Shown here: in pieces, positions 1 through 8,740 of the stretch
Numbering within the stretch: the first letter of the stretch is position 1
How the letters are laid out: the number at the start of each line of letters is the position of its first letter
Assembly (NCBI GenBank): GCA_913030915.1
Contig: CAJWEW010000007.1
Coordinates: forward strand, 1 to 61,286
Direction of reading: 5' to 3'
Length of the DNA stretch: 61,286 nt
Source of the DNA: an uncultured Rhodobiaceae bacterium
Lineage (GTDB): Bacteria > Pseudomonadota > Alphaproteobacteria > Rhizobiales > TMED25
Translations under genes and position numbers: made by a program
Notes under the pieces: model-generated
The model's database searches: none
What the model saw: the letters and a program-made list of their open reading frames with translations, nothing else
What the model was told of the DNA's origin: nothing

Positions 1-79
1 CAACAATAGAGTAAATCTTGGGAAGGAAGATATAATCTTTCAATTAGACTTTCATCCGTTATTAAATTATATTTTTATT

Positions 80-1897
80 ATGCCTATTAAAAAAATCAAA
101 ATACTTCTTCTGATTGTATTTTTTTTATTTGGAACAACTAATTATATAGCTTCAGAAGAGTATCGAGACTTAGATGATATATCATGGGAATATGCCTTAA
201 CCCTTGGGGATGAATTAAAATATTCAAGTAGTTTTACCCATTTTGATTATGTCAACCCAACAGCTCCAAAGCGTGGAAGCCTAACGCAGCCAGCAATTGG
301 GTCATTTGATACACTTAATCCTTTCAATCTAAAAGGTGTTCCGGCAATGGGCAGCTATTACATATATGATAGCTTGCTTAAAAATTCAGACGACGAACCT
401 TTCTCTTATTATGGTTTGTTAGCAGAGGCTATATACCACCCCGCCGACTTTTCGTATGTAATTTATAAATTAAGAGATAATGCACGATGGCATGACGGAA
501 AAGAAATAACAGCAGAAGATGTTAAATGGTCACTTGAAACCTTGAAGGAATATAATCCAAATTATCAATATTACTACAGTAATGTTAGTGAAATAAATAT
601 TATAAACGAAAAAGCAATTGAGTTTAAATTTGATCAATCAGGCAATAGAGAGCTGCCATTAATTACAGGCCAATTTCCAATATTACCAAAACATTTTTGG
701 AGTGACCCGACAAGGGATTTTAGTGAGACAATACTGGATTTTCCATTAGGTTCGGGACCATATAAGTATGCAGAGGTTCAAGTCAATAAAAAGGTAGTAT
801 ATGAGAGAGTCAAAGATTACTGGGGGAAAGATTTATCAGTAAATAGAGGCTTCAATAATTTTGATAATATTATTTTTGAATACTTCAGGGATCGCCAAGT
901 GCAGTTGGAGGCATTTAAGGCAAACGAGATAGATATTATTTTTGAAAATTCTTCAAAGAGATGGGCTACCGGTTATGATTTTTCTGCAAGGGATAACGGA
1001 GATGTAAAACTTGAGCTCTTTAAACTTAAAAATGTTCAGGGTATGCAAGCATTTGCAATGAATCTAAGAAAGCCCAAGTTTCAAGATTTAGCTGTAAGAA
1101 AAGCTCTTAATCTTGCCTTCGATTTCGAATGGCTGAACTCAAATTTATTCTATAATCAATATCAGAGGATCGATAGTTTCTTTGACAATTCGGAGTTGGA
1201 GTCTACATCTTTGCCTGATGGGCAGGAGTATGAGATATTGCTAGAAATAAGTAATTTGATTCCGGATGTAGTTTTTAATGAGGTTTATGAGAATCCTATT
1301 GGCGGTAGTCCACAAAATATGAGAAGAAATCTGAGAGAAGCTCAGACGCTATTAATGGATGCAGGCTATACAATTGTTGATGGCAAACTAATTGACAAAA
1401 ATACAAATAAACCCTTTGTTATTGAGTTCCTCATATCGCAACCGGATATGGAAAGAATTATAACGCAATTTCAAACTAACCTCAGATCTATTGGTATTGA
1501 AGTTAGCATAAGATTGGTAGACACTGCACAATATCAATTAAGGACGGATCAGTTTGACTTTGATATTGTAGTTGCAACTTTTCCGCAAAGTTTGTCGCCT
1601 GGTAATGAGCAAAGAGACTATTGGGGCTCGGAGGCCGCTGACTCTGAAGGGAGTCGGAATATAATTGGTATAAAAGATGAAGCGATTGATCTGCTTATTG
1701 ATGGAATTATCTATGCAGATACGAGGGCTGAGCTTATATCAACAACAAAAGCATTGGATAGAGTATTAAAATGGAACTATTTTGTTGTCCCTCACTATTA
1801 TTCAGAAGGGCTGAGAGTGGCAAGATGGAATAGGTTCGAATATTCTGATAATCTACCTGACTACAATGTAAACTTATTCACTTGGTGGAGTAAATAA
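80..1897 (+). CDS. yejA: YejA-like periplasmic peptide-binding protein (SBP family 5)
   Basis: This is the extracytoplasmic solute-binding protein of a YejABEF-type ABC importer for oligopeptides (microcin C-like or murein-derived peptides in studied relatives). The N-terminus is a signal peptide: a Lys-rich start, a hydrophobic run at about residues 8-20 and a likely cleavage near Ala24. The mature part has family-5 features such as the early PKRG segment (around residue 60) and the WHDGKEITAEDVKWS motif near residue 137. At 605 residues it has the family's usual length. The reading frame stays open to the left edge of the window, so ATG at 80 is chosen because the signal peptide begins there; no clear ribosome site precedes it. 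It leads a four-gene operon with both permeases and the ATPase. Confidence 0.9.
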   Translation: MPIKKIKILLLIVFFLFGTTNYIASEEYRDLDDISWEYALTLGDELKYSSSFTHFDYVNPTAPKRGSLTQPAIGSFDTLNPFNLKGVPAMGSYYIYDSLLKNSDDEPFSYYGLLAEAIYHPADFSYVIYKLRDNARWHDGKEITAEDVKWSLETLKEYNPNYQYYYSNVSEINIINEKAIEFKFDQSGNRELPLITGQFPILPKHFWSDPTRDFSETILDFPLGSGPYKYAEVQVNKKVVYERVKDYWGKDLSVNRGFNNFDNIIFEYFRDRQVQLEAFKANEIDIIFENSSKRWATGYDFSARDNGDVKLELFKLKNVQGMQAFAMNLRKPKFQDLAVRKALNLAFDFEWLNSNLFYNQYQRIDSFFDNSELESTSLPDGQEYEILLEISNLIPDVVFNEVYENPIGGSPQNMRRNLREAQTLLMDAGYTIVDGKLIDKNTNKPFVIEFLISQPDMERIITQFQTNLRSIGIEVSIRLVDTAQYQLRTDQFDFDIVVATFPQSLSPGNEQRDYWGSEAADSEGSRNIIGIKDEAIDLLIDGIIYADTRAELISTTKALDRVLKWNYFVVPHYYSEGLRVARWNRFEYSDNLPDYNVNLFTWWSK

Positions 1898-1928
1898 ACC
1901 CCATATACCAAAATATTGATCAGTTACT

Positions 1929-3026
1929 ATGCTTGCATACACAATCAAACGACTACTTCTAATAATACCAACTATTCTTGGCATAATGGCAATAAGCTTT
2001 CTAATTATCCAATTTGCTCCTGGTGGACCAATTGAAAGGATAATTGCCCAAATTGAGGGAACTGATAGCTCAGCCTTATCAAGAATTTCTGGAGGCTATA
2101 GTGGGGATTTCAGCCAAGGTATTCAAAATTCGGATACAAATAGTAAATATCGGGGCAGTCAGGGCTTAGATCAAGACTTTATTTTAGAGCTCGAAAAACA
2201 ATTTGGTTTTGATAAGCCACCAATTGAGAGATTCTTTCATATGATAATCAATTATATGACTTTTGATTTTGGTGAGAGTTATTATCGCGATATAAAAGTC
2301 ATAGATCTCGTCAAGGAAAAACTGCCAGTATCAATATCTCTCGGGCTCTGGATGACCCTTATATCTTATATAATTTCAATTCCACTTGGAATGATGAAGG
2401 CAATTAGAGATGGCACAAAATTTGATCTTTGGACTTCAACGATTATTGTCGTTAGTTATGCTTTACCTGGTTTTTTGATAGCAATATTTTTGATAATATT
2501 TTTTGCTGGTGGGAGTTATCTTGACTGGTTTCCATTGAGAGGCTTAACATCAGATAATTTTCATGATTTGAGCCTATTTGGAAAAATAATTGATTACATG
2601 TGGCACATAACACTACCTCTTTTTTCAATGGTACTTGCTGCGTTCGCGACCACCACCTTATTGACAAAAAATTCATTTTTAGATGAAATTGGAAAGCAAT
2701 ACGTTCTGACGGCAAAGTCAAAAGGTTTGACTGATAATCAAGTGCTAAAAAGGCACGTTTTTCGTAATGCAATGCTAATCATAATATCTGGTTTTCCCGC
2801 AGCATTTATTTCAGCATTTTTTACTGGTTCACTTCTAATCGAGACAATTTTCTCATTAGATGGACTTGGTTTATTAAGTTTTGAGTCAATTATAAATAGG
2901 GACTATGCAGTAGTCTTTGCGACGCTATATATTTTTTCATTTATTGGTTTATTGATAAATCTAATCTCTGATCTCTTGTATCATTGGATTGACCCAAGGA
3001 TTGATTTTGAAACGAGAGAGTTATAG
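1929..3026 (+). CDS. yejB: YejB-like ABC transporter permease
   Basis: This is one of the two inner-membrane permeases of the peptide importer. It starts MLAYTIKRLLLIIPT, the typical DppB/YejB first membrane segment, followed by a long periplasmic loop (about residues 35-130) and five more hydrophobic segments. The cytoplasmic EAA-type loop that contacts the ATPase is visible as YVLTAKSKGLTDNQVLKRH near residue 260. The C-terminus ends with the family's DPRIDF motif. It lies 31 bases after yejA and 24 bases before yejE, so the three are probably co-transcribed. The length (365 residues) is normal. Confidence 0.92.
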   Translation: MLAYTIKRLLLIIPTILGIMAISFLIIQFAPGGPIERIIAQIEGTDSSALSRISGGYSGDFSQGIQNSDTNSKYRGSQGLDQDFILELEKQFGFDKPPIERFFHMIINYMTFDFGESYYRDIKVIDLVKEKLPVSISLGLWMTLISYIISIPLGMMKAIRDGTKFDLWTSTIIVVSYALPGFLIAIFLIIFFAGGSYLDWFPLRGLTSDNFHDLSLFGKIIDYMWHITLPLFSMVLAAFATTTLLTKNSFLDEIGKQYVLTAKSKGLTDNQVLKRHVFRNAMLIIISGFPAAFISAFFTGSLLIETIFSLDGLGLLSFESIINRDYAVVFATLYIFSFIGLLINLISDLLYHWIDPRIDFETREL

Positions 3027-3050
3027 TCGAGGCAGTTCAGATATATATAA

Positions 3051-4163
3051 ATGTGGAACCCATACAAAAATATTACCCCAGTAACACGAAGAAGGCTGTA
3101 TAATTTTAAAAAAAATAGACGCGCTTTCATATCATTGAGAATTTTCTTTTTTCTTTTCCTACTATCATTATTTTCTGAGCTTTTAATTAATGATAAGCCT
3201 GTCATCGCCTATTATAAGGGTGAAATGCTCATGCCCATTTTCATCGATTATCCCGAAGAAAAATTTGGTGGATTTCTGGCGGTAACTGACTACAGGGACC
3301 CATTTATCTCAGATGAGATTCAAGCGAATGGCTGGATTTTGTGGCCTTTAGTTCGATATAATTACCAAACAATCAATTATGAGATTCCATCTCCAGCACC
3401 TTCACCACCATCTTTTTTAATCGAGAAGGAAATGCGATGTCAGAATTACCCGGGAGGCATCGATGATAAAAATTGCAATATTTGGAATTGGAATTGGCTT
3501 GGTACTGATGATCAAGGCAGGGATGTTTTGGCAAGATTAGTTTATGGTTTTCGTATTTCTGTTATATTTGGTCTAATTTTAACAGTTTTATCATCGTGTA
3601 TTGGGATAATTGTTGGTGCATTACAGGGTTTTTTTGGTGGCCTAACCGATCTTTTTTCACAGAGATTAATCGAAATATGGAATTCAATTCCATCATTGTA
3701 TCTGCTCATTATAATATCCGCTGTTATAACACCGTCCTTCTGGCTTCTTTTATTAATTTTATTACTTTTTTCATGGGTTAGTTTGGTTGGGGTGGTTAGA
3801 GCAGAATTTTTGAGAGCAAGAAACTTTGAATATGTGTTAGCTGCGAAAGCTTTAGGGGTGTCAAATATCAAAATCATGTTCAAGCACCTGCTACCAAATG
3901 CAATGGTTGCAACTTTAACATTCTTACCTTTCATATTAAATGGATCAATTGTTACTCTCACGTCGCTCGATTTTCTGGGTTTTGGCCTTCCCCCGGGATC
4001 GGCGTCACTTGGGGAGCTACTATCGCAAGGTAAAAATAATATTCATGCACCATGGCTAGGTTTGACTAGTTTCTTCGGTATTGCAGTTTTATTAAGTTTA
4101 TTGATTTTTATCGGTGAAGGTGTAAGAGATGCCTTTGATCCGAGAAAGGTATTTATTGATTGA
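3051..4163 (+). CDS. yejE: YejE-like ABC transporter permease
   Basis: This is the second permease of the importer. The first membrane segment is at about residues 25-43, and a long periplasmic loop follows with the YejE-characteristic YPEEKFGGF segment and a later WLGTDDQGRDVLARL motif near residue 150. The EAA-like loop reads EYVLAAKALGVSNIKIMFKHL near residue 262. The protein ends DAFDPRKVF, as DppC/YejE proteins do. It pairs with YejB to form the channel, and its stop codon is one base before the probable start of yejF, which suggests translational coupling. Confidence 0.92.
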   Translation: MWNPYKNITPVTRRRLYNFKKNRRAFISLRIFFFLFLLSLFSELLINDKPVIAYYKGEMLMPIFIDYPEEKFGGFLAVTDYRDPFISDEIQANGWILWPLVRYNYQTINYEIPSPAPSPPSFLIEKEMRCQNYPGGIDDKNCNIWNWNWLGTDDQGRDVLARLVYGFRISVIFGLILTVLSSCIGIIVGALQGFFGGLTDLFSQRLIEIWNSIPSLYLLIIISAVITPSFWLLLLILLLFSWVSLVGVVRAEFLRARNFEYVLAAKALGVSNIKIMFKHLLPNAMVATLTFLPFILNGSIVTLTSLDFLGFGLPPGSASLGELLSQGKNNIHAPWLGLTSFFGIAVLLSLLIFIGEGVRDAFDPRKVFID

Positions 4164-4164
4164 C

Positions 4165-5766
4165 ATGATTGAGAGCAATAAAAATATACTGCAAATAATA
4201 AATTTCTCGCTCAGCTTTCCTGCTAGTGGTAATGGAGAGTTTGGGATTAAGAATTTAAATATATCAATCCCTAAAGGTAAAACAATTTCTATTGTTGGTG
4301 AGTCCGGTTCAGGTAAAACTCTTACAGCATTATCAATATTAAGACTCAACCCAAATACATCCATAATTTCAGATGAGTCTAAGATTATTTTTCTAGGTAG
4401 AGATATACAGAAAATAGACAAGAGAGAGTTGAATACAATTAGGGGTAATGAAATATCTATGATTTTTCAAGAACCACTCAGCTCATTGAACCCATTACAT
4501 ACAGTTGAAAAACAAATTAGTGAAGCTTTAATACTGCATAAGACAAAAAAATCCCAAGACATTCGTGGCACAGTTATCGATTTAATGCGTAAAGTGAGGA
4601 TTAATGAACCAGAGAAAAAGCTTGCAAGATATCCACATCAATTATCGGGTGGTGAGAGGCAAAGAGTTATGATTGCAATGGCTCTCTCAAATAATCCTAA
4701 ACTTCTCATTGCAGATGAGCCAACAACTGCGCTCGATGTTACTGTACAATATGAAATTCTGAAGTTATTGAAAACCCTTCAGAATGAATTAGACCTAACT
4801 ATATTATTTATTACGCATGACTTAAGTATTGTAAAAAATTTCACGGATTATGTCTATGTAATGCAAAATGGATGTTTAGTTGAAGAGGGTTCAACGAATG
4901 TGATATTTAATGCGCCGAGAGAAGCCTACACTCGGAGGTTGGTCGATGCTAGAAATCTTATAGGAAAAAGACGAAAAAGAAATAAGTCACTCGAGATATT
5001 GAAACTTAACTCTCTTAGTGCCCAATATGAGCAGAATAAATTATTTCGTAAGACAAAAGTCAATAAAGTTGTCAGTAATATCAGTTTATCAATTAACTTA
5101 GGGGAAACAATTGGTTTAGTTGGTGAGTCAGGTTCAGGTAAAACAACTATTGGATTATCAATTTTAAGACTTATAAAATCTGACGGTAGTATTGTATTTA
5201 TGGGGGACGACCTCGCAAGAAAATCTTTCAAAGCTCTGAAAAAAAGGAGAAAAGATTTACAGATTGTATTTCAGGATCCTTTCGGATCACTATCACCAAG
5301 ATTGACAGTAGAGCAGATAATTGAAGAAGGATTGATAGCGCAAGAAATTGAGTTAGATGTAAATAGTAGAAAGGAGAGGGTTCTCGAAACACTCAAAGAT
5401 GTTGGCCTAGAACCTGACCAATTGAATAGATACCCGCATGAGTTCTCTGGTGGTCAGCGACAGAGAATTGCAATAGCAAGAGCGATTATATTAAGGCCAA
5501 AATTACTTGTTTTAGATGAGCCAACGAGTTCTTTGGATGCAACTGTCCAGTTGCAAATATTAAATTTGCTCAAAAAATTACAAGATAAATTTAATACTTC
5601 ATATATTTTTATAAGCCACGATCTTCGTGTTATAAGATATATTTCGGATAGAGTGATGGTCTTAAACTCTGGTGAAATTATTGAGATGGATTACACAGAA
5701 AATATATTTAATAACCCTAAGAATGAGTATACAAAAAAATTAATTTCTTCAGCCCTTTTGGGTTAA
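4165..5766 (+). CDS. yejF: YejF-like ABC transporter ATPase, two nucleotide-binding domains
   Basis: This protein powers the importer. It contains two complete ABC domains: Walker A GESGSGKTLTA and signature LSGGERQR in the first half, Walker A GESGSGKTTIG and signature FSGGQRQR in the second. Walker B segments (LLIADEPTT, LLVLDEPTS) follow each signature. The ATG at 4165 is preferred over one at 4129 because the earlier one would overlap yejE by 35 bases and add 12 residues the family lacks. With this start the protein has 533 residues, normal for YejF. Its stop codon is immediately followed by the end of the opposing NlpC/P60 gene. Confidence 0.92.
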   Translation: MIESNKNILQIINFSLSFPASGNGEFGIKNLNISIPKGKTISIVGESGSGKTLTALSILRLNPNTSIISDESKIIFLGRDIQKIDKRELNTIRGNEISMIFQEPLSSLNPLHTVEKQISEALILHKTKKSQDIRGTVIDLMRKVRINEPEKKLARYPHQLSGGERQRVMIAMALSNNPKLLIADEPTTALDVTVQYEILKLLKTLQNELDLTILFITHDLSIVKNFTDYVYVMQNGCLVEEGSTNVIFNAPREAYTRRLVDARNLIGKRRKRNKSLEILKLNSLSAQYEQNKLFRKTKVNKVVSNISLSINLGETIGLVGESGSGKTTIGLSILRLIKSDGSIVFMGDDLARKSFKALKKRRKDLQIVFQDPFGSLSPRLTVEQIIEEGLIAQEIELDVNSRKERVLETLKDVGLEPDQLNRYPHEFSGGQRQRIAIARAIILRPKLLVLDEPTSSLDATVQLQILNLLKKLQDKFNTSYIFISHDLRVIRYISDRVMVLNSGEIIEMDYTENIFNNPKNEYTKKLISSALLG

Positions 5767-6558
5767 CTACATATAAATTAATTCCGGTATCATCCTTGCA
5801 ACTGACTTAATATGATTATCTTCTTTATCTAATATTTCTCTTATCTTTATAAAATTTTCAATTCGTACATCCATACTGTTCATATTACTATGAATGATTT
5901 TATTTTTTTGTACATATATCGCTACATGACCTTCCCAAAAAATAATATCACCCCTTCTTAAATTACTGATTTCTGGATAAACCTCTGAGGTCTCACAGAA
6001 TTTTTTACATTGCTGTATACTGTCCCTAGGGCACTCATAACCAACCGCATTGAGTGAAGTTTGAACCAATCCAGAACAATCTATTCCAAGAATAGTTCTC
6101 CCACCCCATTTATATGGTGCACCAACATAACTTTTTGCTACATCAACAAAATCAGTTTTTTTTTCGAGATTTCTCCGAATATGACTCATATTTATAAATC
6201 CATCCTCAAAATTAACTTTGACAAAATTATTTTTCATGTTCGACGAGTCACAAAAGACTCTTGAATTTCTGAATAAAGTTTTTTTAATAGGCGATTTTGG
6301 GTCTGGGCTGGAATATATGTGGGCACTATTCGAATTGATTTTAAGAGAAGAATTACTTAATTTATGGTCCCCAACTCTAGTAGCGTTTTTTACCACATAA
6401 CCGCGATAGTCATCATTTGATAATCTTCCATATATCCACTCTTCATCTTCATCTTCAATCTTTATAAATTCACCGTAAAGAGCTTCTGATATTGTTTCAG
6501 AAGAATTTGATGGCTCTTTTTTAATATCTGTTTTGGGAATTGTAATAATGCGTTGAAT
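5767..6558 (-). CDS. NlpC/P60 (C40) cell-wall peptidase with N-terminal SH3 domain; probable ATT start
   Basis: The C-terminal half is an NlpC/P60 cysteine peptidase that cleaves murein stem peptides: catalytic Cys in GIDCSGLVQ, His in WEGHVAIYV and a third polar residue in KIIHSN. The N-terminal half is a bacterial SH3 domain. A GTG at 6396 would give only 209 residues and cut this domain in the middle, losing EEWIYGRLSNDDYRGY. Upstream of it the frame is open to a stop at 6568-6570 but has no ATG, GTG or TTG. An ATT at 6556-6558 sits six bases after GAAGG and would give 263 residues, a normal size. The gene is 14 bases downstream of the M17 aminopeptidase, a pairing common in Alphaproteobacteria. 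I see no signal peptide, so export is unclear. Confidence 0.8.
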   Translation of the reverse strand: MQRIITIPKTDIKKEPSNSSETISEALYGEFIKIEDEDEEWIYGRLSNDDYRGYVVKNATRVGDHKLSNSSLKINSNSAHIYSSPDPKSPIKKTLFRNSRVFCDSSNMKNNFVKVNFEDGFINMSHIRRNLEKKTDFVDVAKSYVGAPYKWGGRTILGIDCSGLVQTSLNAVGYECPRDSIQQCKKFCETSEVYPEISNLRRGDIIFWEGHVAIYVQKNKIIHSNMNSMDVRIENFIKIREILDKEDNHIKSVARMIPELIYM

Positions 6559-6572
6559 GCTACACCTTCAAA

Positions 6573-7931
6573 TTATTTATTAATATAAAGCTCTTTTATC
6601 AGCTGGTAAATAGCTCTGATGCCCTGTGCGGCTCCACCTTTGGGGATATACCGGTTTGTACCATTATTCCAGGAGTAAACATCAAAATGTAAATAATTAT
6701 TTGTGTTAGTAATAAATTTTTTCAGAAACTCTGCTGCGATAATAGAGCCTGCAAACGGTGTATTTGGTGAATTATTCAGGTCTGAGATCTCATTATTGAG
6801 CCATTTTCCGTATGGCGCAAAAAATGGAAGTTCCCAAACTGGATCTTGAACATTTTGCGAAACTTCTTTTAGGGTGTTGGAAATTGCCTTACTCGTACTA
6901 AAGAATGGAACTATCTCTGGTCCCACCGCCACTCTTGCCGCTCCTGTCAAGGTAGCCATATCGATGATTAAGTCAGGAGAATCCTCATCAGCGAGTGTGA
7001 GAGAGTCTGCTAATATCAATCTACCCTCAGCATCAGTGTTTCCAATTTCAACCGTTAAACCTGATCTTGAACTTAAAATATCGCCAGGCCGGAAGGAATT
7101 ACTTGAAATTGAGTTCTCAGCGATTGGTATTAATACTCTCAAGTTTAAATTCAGTTTATTCCCAATTATCATATTTGCGAGGCCCAATATATTTGCCGCC
7201 CCACCCATATCTTTTTTCATTAGAAGCATACCAGATGAAGGTTTAATATCTAAGCCACCTGTATCAAAAGTAATGCCTTTCCCAACTAGTGTAACTTTTG
7301 GATCATTTTTTTTCCCCCAATTAATCTCAACTAACCTTGGTTTATGTGAGCTTGCTTTTCCAACCTCGTATATAAGAGGGAAATTATATTTCATTAGATC
7401 TTCTCCGATAATTTCCGTAACTTTACAGTTTTTTTTCGAGAAATATTTTCCAATTATTTTTGCAAATTCTTCAGTTGTAAGTCTATTTGCGGGATGATTT
7501 ATAAGATCCATTGTAAAAAAGATACTTTCTACATGTATACTTACCGCACTATGGATCTTACCAGGAAGAAAAAGCTTTGACGTGGAAATTGGTTCACTGT
7601 CATATTTATAGCAACCCAAAGCCCAGCTTATATATGGTAAAGTTTCGTCAGGATCTAAATTTGAAATGTAGTAATTATTACTAGGTAATTTTTTTGCCAA
7701 ATTACTGCAAATAAATTTAGAGTAAACATCATTTTCATTTGGTTTTCCCAGTAAAACTTTTCTTATATTATCTTTATCCTTTGGGATTATGACCACCTCA
7801 CCAGGATCAGCTGTGAATGTATTTTGCTCGATCCAACTTCTTTGATCTGGGTTTTCTCTAAGGTAGTTGTTTAATTTATCTTTGCTTATAAGCTCAATTT
7901 CAATTGCATTATTTCTATTTTTTGTGAACAT
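6573..7931 (-). CDS. M17 family leucyl aminopeptidase (PepB/PepA-like)
   Basis: This is a cytosolic metallo-aminopeptidase that removes N-terminal residues from peptides. The M17 signature NTDAEGRL is present near residue 298, and the metal/substrate region VGKGITFDTGGLDIKP near residue 217 carries the catalytic Lys and Asp. The 452-residue length is that of the short alphaproteobacterial leucyl aminopeptidase group rather than of PepA (about 500). It is probably the first gene of a pair with the NlpC/P60 peptidase. Opposite the Yej importer it fits a role in breaking down imported peptides, although that link is inference. Confidence 0.9.
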   Translation of the reverse strand: MFTKNRNNAIEIELISKDKLNNYLRENPDQRSWIEQNTFTADPGEVVIIPKDKDNIRKVLLGKPNENDVYSKFICSNLAKKLPSNNYYISNLDPDETLPYISWALGCYKYDSEPISTSKLFLPGKIHSAVSIHVESIFFTMDLINHPANRLTTEEFAKIIGKYFSKKNCKVTEIIGEDLMKYNFPLIYEVGKASSHKPRLVEINWGKKNDPKVTLVGKGITFDTGGLDIKPSSGMLLMKKDMGGAANILGLANMIIGNKLNLNLRVLIPIAENSISSNSFRPGDILSSRSGLTVEIGNTDAEGRLILADSLTLADEDSPDLIIDMATLTGAARVAVGPEIVPFFSTSKAISNTLKEVSQNVQDPVWELPFFAPYGKWLNNEISDLNNSPNTPFAGSIIAAEFLKKFITNTNNYLHFDVYSWNNGTNRYIPKGGAAQGIRAIYQLIKELYINK

Positions 7932-7950
7932 TTTTTACCATTACAATAAA

Positions 7951-8418
7951 TTAATATATATTTGCATCCAGTCCAGCCGCGATCGTTGCGCCGAGATGAA
8001 AGCATTGATCTTTAAAATTGTCATTCCAACTGCCCTTGAGTATAAGTGGTTTTTGTACCTCTTTCCACTTTAAACCAGTTATTATTCTTTTTATATTTAC
8101 CTCAGTACCTGTACCATCATGTCCTGCTCGAATATATATTGCGTATGGCATACCATTTGTTTTATCGATACAGTGATTATAATTTCTGTCAAAAAAATCT
8201 TTGATAATCCCACTCATATAACCAAGGTTTTCGGTAGTACCAATTATTATTCCAGCTGAGTCTAGGATATGGTTATGGCTTACTTCTCGAGCATCGTAAG
8301 CCAATATTTTAATATTATTTGACTCAATAGATTTGGCACCTTTTTGTGTCTCGTAAAGTAATATCTCAGTATTTTTTGTTGGTAAATTTGATAATATAAG
8401 TAGTTTCTTCATCATCAA
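7951..8418 (-). CDS. Flavodoxin-like / NAD(P)H-dependent FMN-binding protein
   Basis: This 155-residue protein has a flavodoxin-type fold: an N-terminal strand KKLLILSNLPTKNTE whose loop would bind FMN phosphate, then the segment GIIIGTTENLGYMSG and a later YIRAGHDGTG segment, typical flavin-ring loops. Relatives are annotated as flavodoxin family or NADPH-dependent FMN reductase. Its redox partner cannot be told from the sequence. It lies 19 bases upstream of the M17 aminopeptidase on the same strand and may be the first gene of that transcript. Confidence 0.7.
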   Translation of the reverse strand: MMMKKLLILSNLPTKNTEILLYETQKGAKSIESNNIKILAYDAREVSHNHILDSAGIIIGTTENLGYMSGIIKDFFDRNYNHCIDKTNGMPYAIYIRAGHDGTGTEVNIKRIITGLKWKEVQKPLILKGSWNDNFKDQCFHLGATIAAGLDANIY

Positions 8419-8481
8419 TTTAGAGTAAATAACAAAGAAAGGATTTTCAATATAATCTTTTAATTATATATTTATAATAAG

Positions 8482-8556
8482 TGGTGCCGCAGGAGTGGAT
8501 TGAACACTCGACCTCACCCTTACCAAGGGTGCGCTCTACCACTGAGCTACTGCGGC
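8482..8556 (-). tRNA. tRNA-Thr (GGT anticodon)
   Basis: On the minus strand the sequence folds as a cloverleaf. A 7-bp acceptor stem (GCCGCAG with CTGCGGC) is followed by A73 and an encoded CCA. The D arm is GCTCAGTGGTAGAGC. The anticodon stem CACCC/GGGTG encloses the loop TTGGTAA with anticodon GGT, and the T arm contains GTTCAATCC. A promoter candidate lies just upstream. Confidence 0.95.
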
Positions 8557-8567
8557 TTCATATGCAT

Positions 8568-8596
8568 TTGTAAAATATTAATCAATCAAACATAAT
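8568..8596 (+). promoter_or_regulatory. Candidate sigma-70 promoter for the murA operon
   Basis: TTGTAA at 8568-8573 and CATAAT at 8591-8596 are separated by exactly 17 bases. Transcription would begin near 8603, about six bases before the small Lys-rich gene, which lacks a Shine-Dalgarno sequence, so its message would be almost leaderless. The site overlaps the opposing tRNA-Thr promoter candidate. This is an inference from the sequence match only. Confidence 0.45.
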
Positions 8597-8600
8597 ACAA
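8572..8600 (-). promoter_or_regulatory. Candidate sigma-70 promoter for tRNA-Thr
   Basis: On the minus strand TTGTAT (8595-8600) and TATTTT (8572-8577) are 17 bases apart and end 15 bases before the mature tRNA. The site lies on the opposite strand of the murA operon promoter candidate, within the same 33 bases, so the two promoters would compete for polymerase. Confidence 0.4.
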
Positions 8601-8608
8601 CTCGAAAT

Positions 8609-8740
8609 ATGGCAAAATTAAGAAAAAAAGACAATCAAAAATTAGCTACTGCTTTGAAAGAGAATTTGAAGAAACGAAAAGCTCAAGCAATCAAGAAAAA
8701 AGAAAAGAAAGCAAATAATAGCGAAGCAAAAGATGGATAA
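8609..8740 (+). CDS. Small Lys-rich conserved-looking protein upstream of murA
   Basis: This 43-residue protein begins MAKLRKKDNQKLATALKEN and is very rich in Lys (16 of 43) with Ala and Asn. It looks like one amphipathic basic helix with the core ALKENLKKRKAQA. I recall similar short proteins with an LRENLKRRKAQ-like core in other Alphaproteobacteria, but I cannot check this. Its stop overlaps the murA start by eight bases, so the two are probably translationally coupled. No ribosome site is visible before its ATG. No function is known to me; RNA or membrane binding is possible from the charge alone. Confidence 0.7.
   Translation: MAKLRKKDNQKLATALKENLKKRKAQAIKKKEKKANNSEAKDG

Noticed and set aside
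1..79. Possible coding sequence at the left edge in frame with yejA
   Set aside because: The frame is open, but a signal peptide begins at the ATG at 80, and 26 codons cannot show whether anything upstream is translated.
6874..7497. A 207-codon open frame on the plus strand inside the M17 aminopeptidase gene
   Set aside because: It is antisense to a well-conserved enzyme, has no ribosome site and no recognisable domain; long antisense frames are expected opposite conserved coding sequence.
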